A stretch of 64,000 nucleotides of DNA, taken from positions 164,064 through 228,063 of the forward strand of contig CAZQLL010000002.1 of the NCBI GenBank assembly GCA_964594125.1, written 5' to 3'. A program made the translations under genes and the position numbers. This DNA is from CAVRZJ01 sp964594125. Its GTDB lineage: Bacteria; Acidobacteriota; Thermoanaerobaculia; Thermoanaerobaculales; Thermoanaerobaculaceae. How positions within the stretch are numbered: position 1 is the stretch's first letter; each line of letters opens with the position of its first letter. The notes beneath the pieces are model-generated. The model did not search any database, was not told where the DNA came from, and worked only from the letters and a program-made list of their open reading frames with translations. Below are positions 15,001-17,999 of this stretch, piece by piece.

Positions 15001-15400
15001 GGTCGTCGCCACCAGCACCGTCACCATCACCTGTGTGACGCCGCCGGGGCCGATCGGCGCGGTGGCGGTGACCGTCACCGACCCAGTGCACCCGACGGCA
15101 CCCATTCCGGGCGCTCCCGACTACACCTACAACGCAACGGTGACGCTCTCCAGCGTCACCAGCCCGAATACGCCGACCGGGAGCTTCGTCACCAGCGCTC
15201 CGGGCGGCATCTCGTGCACGGAGCCGACGACCGGAACCTGCAGCAGCGTGTTCACCTCGGGAGTGACGCTGACTCCGACCGCTGTCGGGGCCGACTCAGG
15301 CTGGACGTGGGGCGGCGCCTGCAGCGGCTGCGCCGCCAACGCCGCCTGCGCCCTCGCCGTCACGACCGATCCCGCGACGTGCTCGGTGCTGTTCAACTGA
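2..15400 (+). CDS. Giant multidomain surface protein of IPT/TIG and Ig-like repeats (5' end outside window)
   Basis: The frame is open from base 2, so the N-terminus and any export signal lie upstream; 5,132 residues are visible. From base 2 to about 6500 there are some 20 IPT/TIG modules of 85-110 residues, recognisable by P.xG...GG..V.I.G..F. They follow a repeating A-B-C order, with two Cys-bearing variants at 2140-2850. A Cys-rich stretch (about 6390-6960) leads into roughly 15 Ig-like modules starting L.PS.LN.PVG (about 6940-11745), one IPT module, more Ig-like modules (about 12000-13830) and five final IPT modules (13835-15130). The last 90 residues have paired Cys and a GWTWGGAC motif like divergent InlB B-repeats. 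The architecture fits an extracellular adhesin or matrix protein; ligand and secretion route are unknown. A perfect hairpin follows the stop codon. Confidence 0.9.
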   Translation, partial: NFFTDVRVRFGAEEGQVTSVSADRARITVLTPRHGGSLTEEQKVDVTVVTRAGTVQQQQVTLAQAYTYLPDSGVPALYSVVPSKGSPRGGETVILTGRNFTQPVTVEFIVGAPVNATLPATVQSVSADGTRIVVITPQASPQDLPDDTLADIRITNLVGSANSQSATFTDVYTYTKESKLLDVYSVFPNRGAAAGGQTVVIAGRGFVQPLKVDFIALGGSRPAEVIEVGAGGQTIKVITPAVPQQITTELVVDVRVTAAVGTPLEQQATLTAAYTYERPYGAPRIFAVIPNKGSYSGGEQVTIYGANFFEPLGVAFGTEVVRVLSFTQDQIVVQTRLHTDNFITEELTVPITVVTRFDTGQQQTVTMDNAYTYLPNTGVPQLYTVVPSRGSPRGGETVTLTGRHFHEPLTVEFIIGPPVGATRPATVVDVVRNGDGTMTAHVITPEASPDPLPTDVTADIRITNLVGTAISQTATFAAAFTYERESKDIVIYSVAPNRGSANGGEQVTIYGKGFAAPAQVDFLIGNVAHSAAVVSVTADTIVCITPAVPESQNEEVTADIKVTAAFGLPTQKEATLAGAFTFIKEFEAPRIFSINPEVGRIEGNQTVTIYGSGFFEPIRVTLRSGSFPVNCQTVILPSGVLVEICDYVDRIEDAEVLDVPNSETVVIRTPGHPNTKALQDIDVDVKVYTRWQTAQEQSVQRDRGFTYKADYVAAGTPIIYSIVPDKGPRAGGQEVVIRGENLCGRRLGDADGRICDPAISPVVTFALGAPLSGTLKAEVLSFTADGRSLVVKTPQASVAPLQADVVASITVTNAFNNTEASDQVLNGYTYVADFVDPGIPVIFSINPITGSRLGGEQVEIRGENLCGQRLGPAGSKVCDKAPTVTFTLGAPLSGTLNAEVVANSWLPDGKKITVITPRASTEPLLADVKATVAVANDNGTDQVVDGFVYLRDETPLAIYSVVPSRGRPEGGQTVTIYGRGFVGPIVNVDFTTAAGGTRAAEVVSFNAAGSEIVVKTPATGVDASVEHVAAITVTVAVGTANQKAVTLEGAYTYEKRYAAPLIYSVVPNKGSYAGGDTLQIIGANFVKPLRVTLGGEDAEVLASSTESVLQVKTPLHPNTHLTQELTVDVTVYTSFETAQQQQASLAGGFTWIPDTGVPLLYSVQPNKGNPRGGETVILTGSNFTQPVTVEFLLGAPFGTALPATVVSVNAAGTQITVRTPQVSPTPVTSEVVTAIRITNLVGSAFSQTATYQGVFTYESESDLAIYAVTPNRGRAEGGDTVQILGRGFITPVDVFFIVAGQARQAEVVSVTGDTEIVVLSPATGLDATTERIADIQVTAAAGTANQITRTLAAAYTYEKYFGAPAIYAVIPDRGSYAGNEVVTIVGANFFTPLRVFFGAEEAAVDTAASTAATLVVRTPQHLQGHLTEDLTVDVIVQTRFDTAQQQNVTLAGGFTWKPDTGVPLLYSVTPNKGDPRGGEEVTLVGKNFTSPVTVEFILGAPVNATYPATVTSVDTAGGVMKIRTPQASPSPLTQEVEVDIRITNLVGSPTSKNATFVKAFTYKTESDLAIYTVQPNRGSPTGGQTVEIRGRGFIPTVNVHFLVAGQERQAEVVAVTDGGSRIEIRTPASNVDATVEQAADVRVTVAAGTANQKSTTLLAAYTYEKQFAAPAIYAVVPNRGAHAGGETIEILGSGFFTPVRVTLGNEPAEVLAGSTESRLLVRTPVHNPSHLTADLTVDVTVITRFETAQQQQALLPAGFTWVPDTGAPILYQVVPAKGSPRGGEEVQLIGRNFTAPVTVDFILGAPLGTTLPATVLEVISNADGTQTIRIKTPQASPTPVTTDVVAAIRIANLVGSANSQNATFQGVFTYEGEARSPLVYFVEPDKGSPRGGETVTVYGRFFLPPVRVQFTFTANGVTKTVDAEVVGVNSEGTEITVITPTASLEPLANDAPADIRVTTQYSTGRDQFATLPEGFLYLAERPTPELYALTPNSGPIEGGTRVTITGSGFQYPVQVFFTIPVYGAIQAQVVSVNFSRIVVIAPSITPMEPGTPTLAQVTAINMESGKISNALTYRYGNAMFISAIAPTEGPDLGGTMVTIFGQGFVAPVAVTLAGVPAQILTVAGTEIVVKSNAPSDRECEPISGPVTVTNIDSNLSADGPSFTYRPARPLITSVEVFSPQVPAGNNIVREYDPTRTAPCNTNDPYNAYTVIVRGENFEQYPNSTASAMSVIFTNPEVEVLTTWVSANEVRFTLPDLSAVELDTAACTINGAPGLRDIPTGIPFTIRNNNNQCEDELDPAIILEPCDPNCRAGIIQVSLTPPTLNLGIGTTATMTACISAVQTGPTNVTISTSGTTGIVDYSLDGIIFANGITVVIPAGQVCETFTIRGLTGGAVGTVAALDVSLGGSTDVSQITVGALTIALSPSSLNLPVGGTGLLTIQLSAPAPAGGAPVLVAQAGPIGKISFGPLTGNCTNPPPFPATVLCSTLVAPITTFTVVIPAGSSTYSFPVNGLNASPPGPVTVSATLDPSLGGASASSSVLVGQFNVTLSPSTLNIPVGGTGTFTVTLDAPAYDFDPAINICGIQVSITQTGPGGVITFTADPDNTGAPPCGTLPPATGPTGAVTINTGTQIATFTVNGVSGGGPVTVTVSLPAGVGGATASSTVTVSTYILTLTPESLLIPLGTDGNFNVTLNAPAPPGNARIFLTQVGQVGVIELRDSTGAALLPFSGPNQYVDVLAGNVNALFRVRGLQEGGPIQLTATLDPALGASTDQSTVSVGTLQLSAQPTTLTVPVNGTNTFILSLSKAQTSATTVNLATSNGAVAYLYDTTVPYAPPPAPVTSVVIPANSLTSPPVGVYGVNLGPATVYASLPASLGGSTAQVTVNVTQAIQFVPASLTVPVGSQGTFTLQVAAAQASPTTILLDYSGTSGAVAGPSTVTLPAGSNTVSFNVWGMQPTATAVSIVATLPNTLPAGLAGATAVGTVTVSGAPYALTFTPSTINLPVGASTNLTATFNYPLPPAYTGLTYPVTVQLAMSAPGASVIFIQGTAGTGNDVFTWTNPLQTVADSVRTIDAQANGGPVTITGVGPAAIGSPVGTATATVGPASTTLTMSPSPFMWVFGAPAPSIGLFISPVQATNTIVQLQSSNPAVVQVPSTATILAGNPSVTFTPTIVGTGTATITATIPPPPAPAGVAAQAAALATTNDVTVFTVTRSPAALVIPAGGSGTITLTLSNPLPASLPGVTAVIAPGPPYVSIASPFTIPAGVTTFDIPVTALAPGNTDGVNIVMPASVGGTILPGTTLTVTPLSFTLSVGATTLYVGASTTATVETALPVPSDTLVTISEPAGTGDLTVPATATIPAGATTASFTVTGLTLGGPRTLRANLPASLSTANADQLITIADLPLTLTTAPDTTVYQGSMLTATYSIPAVLNADTVIAVSQAGGSGGLLVIPATATIPAGSTSASINVLAGAANGARNLRGTLPAALNASAAPHVVLGLTVADQTLTLTPNPLDMAPNATAPMTATVSRAPLADAAIALVSSAPGVFTVPAGITIPAGLTTTSFNVTSLNTNGTGTVTGTLPAALDLAPATPGTATVNVNALSVVLSPPNVASLMAGGGQLFTVSIGSPVAQDITVQLASADPGLVSVPASVLIPAGSTSAAFTAVAESTTDSGPAGAVITATLPAALGGDTDTATVGSVIPLTIAATPSTVNLPSLTEETVVVTTGTLLAKNVSIALASLNPISVGLFDLGGAATGSLTIPAGSNSGAFRVRGLAVTFPGPATTVALNTSPTLGGGPAAEATVTVGVQPLALQFAVSTLTIPHAGTGSAIVRLRDGSGNPVTVAVPTTVTIASANPAIAYPTTAQVVIAAGASQATTTIFGNTPGGPVTITGQLDASVGGATATLEAGVSIVGPPTITSLSPNSGPDTGGTNVTVNGTLFWSGATVTFDGIPATNVQQVSPSQITCTTPPHAAGAVNVTVTNPDASTVTLANGFTYVTPGTATLVLSPSPLVWHSAAGPATLTLGISPVQGGPTIVTLTSSNPIVASPPLTDTIPASTATEPFDPGLASDGTATITATLPAGLGSGTATADVTRFGLTFTPSAVTVGVGATVNVTVGTTVPLPLPLTLAVALAAGPTDTVSVPASVTIPAGGTATIPVTGLTSVGPDASIDVTLPAAAGGNTISGAFTADVGAPTWTRTPASATIPIGGTQDVTVTLNAVLPSATTFTLSSGVTNFTFPPTVTIPAGQLSATFTVAAVQLGGPNNLTITAPAGLTPASDTVAITVDDVDLTITPSTVGPLMAGGGHTFTLTVSQAQTTPFDITLSSTSARVSVPASVQMPAGATTTTFQAVAESTGAAVTIQANLPSALNNDATPHATATVTNIIALSIAAAPTSVNIAAATEQEITVTTGVTLAKDVTIALASGQPELVGLFDASSNPTGSVVVPAGSNTATFRVRGVGVGTGISVFLDTPADLGGTGSPEATVTVNVIGLQLQFNVASYTVAHGAVSPVGDLEAILTDGGGGTVTTVIPVTVRITSADPTSVLLRGPGGDPVGASPIDIVIPAGADSQTFQVFGNSPGGPFAVTGALLPPVGNDTAVLQVGVTNPAGAWTFTLGTTIGSTAGGTTVIITGSATHSFWNNVQVTFDGVPATVTIQTPQVLTVTTPAGTAGPADVVITNPSVPEVVTSLAAFTYFGPFTLTSVTPNVGPDNVATPVTVSGTGFVTGATYLLDFGGAIFAGAATSPTTITGAALAHIAGTVSLTVTDPILQTQVLSNAFTYFDQPDATSITPAAGPVAGGTSVNIGGSGFLVGGTYGVTFNGVPATNVVVVSTSLITCTTPANPAGAWNVVVTDGAGQSDGTPVTFTYYAAPAISSLSVVAGDDGGGTALTLNGAGFLAGGSYTVTFGGGVATLGVVTATTIAVTGTPAHLPGVVDVIVTDGAGQTATLTGGFTYYDAPLPTSVSPNTGSLNGGTAVTINGSGFLPGGTYIVNFAGTPATAVVATSTVTITCVTPPGPIGAVAVTVTDPVHPTAPIPGAPDYTYNATVTLSSVTSPNTPTGSFVTSAPGGISCTEPTTGTCSSVFTSGVTLTPTAVGADSGWTWGGACSGCAANAACALAVTTDPATCSVLFN
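1690..2860 (+). other. Compositionally distinct segment inside the giant repeat gene
   Basis: From about 1690 the codon choice changes visibly. Codons ending in A or T (ggg/ttt/gtt/aca/aat) become frequent, while flanking modules use almost only C- or G-ending codons. The segment holds one divergent A-type IPT module with an inserted Cys-containing loop (1760-2130) and two related modules with the motif ENLCG (2140-2500 and 2510-2850) not found elsewhere in the visible protein. The reading frame is intact. This looks like cassette replacement by recombination or older divergent sequence spared from gene conversion; the choice is inference. Confidence 0.6.
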
Positions 15401-15806
15401 CCTGTCTCCTGCGACGCAACGACGGGCCGCGGCAACTGCCGCGGCCCATGTCGTTCGTGCGCCCGGCACGATCATCGGTTGCCGGGTCACCAACCGCAAC
15501 CGTGAGGCGAGCTGGGGTCAGGCTTTCGCGATTGCGTTCTTTGGCCGGACCGTCAGGCGCAACGGAGTATGTCTGACCGTTGCCGGCACCACCGCCGCAC
15601 CACCTCGATGCGACGGACCGCGCCGCATCGTGTTGCCGGGGCCAGGCCCAACAAGAGCCTCGCTCCTCGACTCGCGCGATTGGATGGCGGGCCGCGCAGA
15701 AGGCGCAGTTCATGCCCGGCCGGATGTGAGGCCCGACAGCAGTCGCCAGGGCCCGGGCAGGTGACGGCCCGACGCTGCCCTGGCGCCGTAAGCCGCCGCC
15801 ACCAGC
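15401..15806. repeat. Non-coding stretch; upstream part of duplicated cassette, copy 1
   Basis: No supportable gene lies between the giant gene and the first coiled-coil gene. After a hairpin at 15424-15447, the stretch from about 15513 matches 16545-16740 in patches: a shared GGGGTCAGGCTT-like start, a shared block ACCGCCGCACCACCTCGA (15590-15607) and a shared CCAGGCCCAACAA/CTAGACCCAACGA block. Copy 1 is longer by about 100 bases. The open frames here have no ribosome binding site and read through the repeat. Confidence 0.55.
15424..15447 (+). terminator. Hairpin terminator after the giant gene
   Basis: A perfect 10-bp stem (GGGCCGCGGC / GCCGCGGCCC) with loop AACT starts 23 nt after the stop codon. 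There is no long T tract, only a moderately T-containing tail. The GGGCCGCGGC core recurs in the hairpins after both coiled-coil genes. Confidence 0.6.
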
Positions 15807-15834
15807 TTGACTCGCACCAGCGACGGTCTATCAT
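15807..15834 (+). promoter_or_regulatory. Sigma-70-type promoter for coiled-coil gene copy 1
   Basis: TTGACT (15807-15812), a 16-bp spacer and TATCAT (15829-15834) lie about 30 nt before the ATG at 15865. The same arrangement (TTGACG, 16 bp, TATCAT) precedes copy 2, so it is conserved while the surrounding bases have diverged. Confidence 0.7.
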
Positions 15835-15864
15835 CAGGCACCGCCCACGCCGGAGGAGGCACGC

Positions 15865-16455
15865 ATGAAGGCGGAGCTGTTGCTCGAGAAGATCGCTGAG
15901 CGCATCGACGCTTCGGCCAGGGAGACGCGGGAGCACGTCGATGCGAGCGTCAAGGCGGCGGCGCAGGAGACGCGGGAGTACGTCGACGCGAGCGTCAAGG
16001 CGTCGGCGCAGGAGACGCGGGAGTGCGTCGACGCGACGGTGAAAGTGACGGAGGCTGCGCTGGGCGAGCGGCATCCCCGAGGCGAAGAACACGCCTGGAA
16101 CCGACTGCGGGCCCTCGTCGAGGATGCGCTGCACCCGATCAGGGTGGTCGCGGGAGGGCACGAAATGCTTCGGCGGAAGGTGGATGAGCTGTTCGCGAAG
16201 ACAGCCAGCATCGAGCAGAGGACGGTGCACCTCGAGGTGGGCGTTGCGGCTCTTCGCGACGAGATGAGCCACGGCATCGAGGAGCACCGGGACGAGATGC
16301 GCGCCGGTGACGCGGCGTTGCGCGAGGAGTTGGCGGTGTTTCGCACCGAGGTGCGGGGCGAGTTCGCGGAGGTGCGGCGCGTCGCGCGCGTGGAAAGCGC
16401 GGTGAGCGACCTGCCGGCGAGGGTAAGACGCTGGGAGGAACGCGCGGGCGCGTGA
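15865..16455 (+). CDS. Coiled-coil protein with 15-residue repeats, copy 1
   Basis: 196 residues, starting at ATG after GGAGG. Residues 15-60 hold three tandem 15-residue units of the form (A/S)A.ETRE.VDASVKA, predicted amphipathic helix. A middle part contains GGHEMLRRKVDELFAKTASIEQRT, again heptad-like. The C-terminal 50 residues (RAGDAALREELAVFRTEV onward) are almost identical to the paralog at 16799-17359. There is no signal peptide, membrane segment or catalytic motif. It is a cytoplasmic, probably oligomeric coiled-coil protein of unknown function. A class of short coiled-coil hypothetical proteins with such ETRE/HVD repeats exists in high-GC bacteria; I cannot name a characterised member. 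Confidence 0.8.
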   Translation: MKAELLLEKIAERIDASARETREHVDASVKAAAQETREYVDASVKASAQETRECVDATVKVTEAALGERHPRGEEHAWNRLRALVEDALHPIRVVAGGHEMLRRKVDELFAKTASIEQRTVHLEVGVAALRDEMSHGIEEHRDEMRAGDAALREELAVFRTEVRGEFAEVRRVARVESAVSDLPARVRRWEERAGA

Positions 16456-16738
16456 ACCAGGCGGATAGGGGCCGAGGGCCGCGGCGCACCGCCGCGGCCC
16501 TCGACGTCTCTACGGAGCCCGGGAGCAGCGGATGCCGCAGGAATGGGGTCAGGCTTGCGTTATTGCGTCTTCCGCTCATGCGACCGAGCATGACGGCGAA
16601 GCGTCGGCATCGCTGCCCGGCAGCACCGCCGCACCACCTCGACCGCGATGGGCGCGCCGCATCCTGTCTCTGGGGCTAGACCCAACGATCTTGACGACCG
16701 TGTCGGGCGCCAGCGTGCGCGTTGCATGCTGCGGGCGC
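16456..16738. repeat. Non-coding stretch; terminator and upstream part of duplicated cassette, copy 2
   Basis: This gap holds the hairpin of copy 1, a 22-bp block (16517-16538) repeated exactly at 17421-17442 after copy 2, and the GGGGTCAGGCTT-led block that also precedes copy 1. The open frames across it lack ribosome binding sites. I see no gene. Confidence 0.55.
16474..16502 (+). terminator. Hairpin terminator after coiled-coil copy 1
   Basis: A perfect 13-bp stem (GAGGGCCGCGGCG / CGCCGCGGCCCTC) with loop CAC lies 18 nt after the stop codon. No T run follows. Confidence 0.65.
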
Positions 16739-16766
16739 TTGACGTCGTCACGGTACGGGATATCAT
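16739..16766 (+). promoter_or_regulatory. Sigma-70-type promoter for coiled-coil gene copy 2
   Basis: TTGACG (16739-16744), a 16-bp spacer and TATCAT (16761-16766) lie upstream of the ATG at 16799. Spacer length and -10 box are identical to those of copy 1. Confidence 0.7.
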
Positions 16767-16798
16767 GACCTACCGTCCACGCCATCGAGGAGGCTTCG

Positions 16799-17359
16799 AT
16801 GGACAATCGAGAGTTGCTTCAGGAAATCACCCGCCGCATCGACTCGTCGGCCAAGGAGACGAGAGAGTACGTCGACACCGTGGTCGGCGCGTCGGCCAGG
16901 GAGACGAGAGAGTACGTCGACACCGTGGTCGACGCGTCGGCCAGGGAGACGAGAGAGTACGTCGACACATCGGCACAGTCAGTTCGCGCGGATTTCGACA
17001 GGGCGGTAGTCGAGCTGACAAACGCCTACAGAGCGGTCGCTGAGAAGCAGGACCACCACATGGACGTCATCTCGGAGGGGCACGAAATGCTGGCTGCGAA
17101 GATCGACCGGGTCGCTGGCGACCTCCGCGAGGAGATGAGCGCCTTGGCGGAGAAGCTGCGCACCGAGATGCGTGCCGGCGATGACAGACTCCGCCTCGAG
17201 ATGCGCGCCGGTGACGCGGCGTTGCGCGAGGAGTTGGCGGCGTTCCGCGCCGAGGTGCGGGGCGAGTTCGCGGAGGTGCGGCGCGTCGCGCGCGTGGAAA
17301 GCGCGGTAAGCGACCTGTCGGCGAGGGTGGGACGCTTGGAGGAACGCGCGGGCGCCTGA
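16799..17359 (+). CDS. Coiled-coil protein with 15-residue repeats, copy 2
   Basis: 186 residues, ATG after GAGGAGG. Residues 17-61 contain three 15-residue units (SA.ETREYVDTVV.A) that are nearly identical at DNA level with a 45-bp period (about 16846-16980). A linker with HHMDVISEGHEMLAAKID follows, then a second short repeat (EKLRTEMRAGDDRLRLEMRAGDAALREEL). The last 50 residues match copy 1 almost exactly, while the middle parts have diverged. That pattern suggests tandem duplication with later local gene conversion. The product is predicted cytoplasmic and oligomeric, with no catalytic motif. Function unknown. Confidence 0.8.
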   Translation: MDNRELLQEITRRIDSSAKETREYVDTVVGASARETREYVDTVVDASARETREYVDTSAQSVRADFDRAVVELTNAYRAVAEKQDHHMDVISEGHEMLAAKIDRVAGDLREEMSALAEKLRTEMRAGDDRLRLEMRAGDAALREELAAFRAEVRGEFAEVRRVARVESAVSDLSARVGRLEERAGA

Positions 17360-17376
17360 GCAGGGCCGGTGCGGGA

Positions 17377-17414
17377 CGAGGGCCGCGGCACACCGCTGCG
17401 GCCCTCGTCTTCTT
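17377..17414 (+). terminator. Rho-independent-type terminator after coiled-coil copy 2
   Basis: A 13-bp stem (CGAGGGCCGCGGC / GCTGCGGCCCTCG, one G-T pair) with loop ACACC is followed by TCTTCTT. It is the same hairpin family as at 16474 but with a better T-rich tail. Confidence 0.7.
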
Positions 17415-17461
17415 CGCGAAGCCCGGGAGCAGCGGATGCCGCGGGGTGAAGGAGGCGAGCG

Positions 17462-17731
17462 ATGACGGTCGATGAGGGGCTGGCGAATCGCAACGCCGCG
17501 CACGAGGCCGAGGAGCGGGCAATCCAACACTTGGCCAAGTCTCGCAACGCGTTTCACATGTGGCCGGACTTGATTGCGCGGCTCGGCGAGCCGATCCCGA
17601 TCGAAGAGCGCATCCGCCAGAGACGCGCGAAGCGGGCGGCGTTCAAGAGGGCGACGGACGAGGCATGGGCTCGGTTGTGCCGTGAAGCGGCGGAACGTGG
17701 CGTGCCGCTCGAGCCGCCCTCGTGGTCGTGA
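17462..17731 (+). CDS. Small charged protein of unknown function
   Basis: 89 residues, ATG preceded by GAAGGAGG at good spacing, which is the main reason to accept it. The protein is rich in Arg, Glu and Ala, mostly helical in appearance, with a basic central run (IRQRRAKRAAFKRATDEAW) and a Pro-rich end (GVPLEPPSWS). It has no membrane segment, signal peptide or Cys pairs. It starts about 20 bases after the second copy of a 22-bp repeat that ends each coiled-coil cassette, so it may belong to the same mobile or duplicated block. No family recognised. Confidence 0.55.
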   Translation: MTVDEGLANRNAAHEAEERAIQHLAKSRNAFHMWPDLIARLGEPIPIEERIRQRRAKRAAFKRATDEAWARLCREAAERGVPLEPPSWS

Positions 17732-17756
17732 TCCGCGGGAACCCGAGCGTGCCCGG

Positions 17757-17882
17757 GCGCGCGCCCCACGTCGGTCCTGCTGGAAGTTCGAGCGTAGGGC
17801 CGGCGCTCCGCGCCGGCTGGCGGACGCCTGCAGGACCATAACAGCGCGCGCTCAAGCGCGCGCCCCACAGCGGTCCTGCCGG
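17757..17882. repeat. GC-rich intergenic element with 27-bp direct repeats
   Basis: Two 27-bp direct repeats (17757-17783 and 17856-17882, 24 of 27 identical) flank a core containing GGGCCGGCGCTCCGCGCCGG (17797-17816). That core recurs with one change at 22058-22077. No gene lies between 17732 and 17999. Confidence 0.5.
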
Positions 17883-17963
17883 CAGGGCCCCCTCCTGGTC
17901 ACGCCTCCATGGCTCGATGCCTGCACGCCGCCCGGAGCGGCGATCTCGCTGTACTTGCGCTCT

Positions 17964-17993
17964 TTGCGATCACCGCGGCGCAGCCTGTATAAT
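17964..17993 (+). promoter_or_regulatory. Promoter of the TPR-Roadblock-accBC operon
   Basis: A perfect TATAAT (17988-17993) has TTGCGA (17964-17969) 18 bp upstream. Only 6 nt separate the -10 box from the ATG at 18000, so transcription should start at or beside the A of the start codon and the mRNA would be leaderless. Confidence 0.65.
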
Positions 17994-17999
17994 GCGACA

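Noticed and set aside
2687..15091. A 4,134-codon open frame on the minus strand opposite the giant repeat gene
   Set aside because: Its composition is Arg/Gly/Asp/His-rich in the way produced by reading the complement of GC-rich codons. It has no ribosome binding site or domain, while the + strand shows clear IPT and Ig-like modules.
6415..15576. A second very long + strand frame overlapping the giant gene
   Set aside because: It is an out-of-frame reading of the same repeats (Arg/His/Pro-rich, no domains) and runs past the terminator hairpin.
15553..16346. Minus-strand frames opposite coiled-coil copy 1
   Set aside because: They mirror the 45-bp repeats on the complement and lack start signals; the + strand has promoter, ribosome binding site and terminator.
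16846..16980. CRISPR-like appearance of the 45-bp repeats
   Set aside because: There are no spacers; the repeats are contiguous, in frame and coding.
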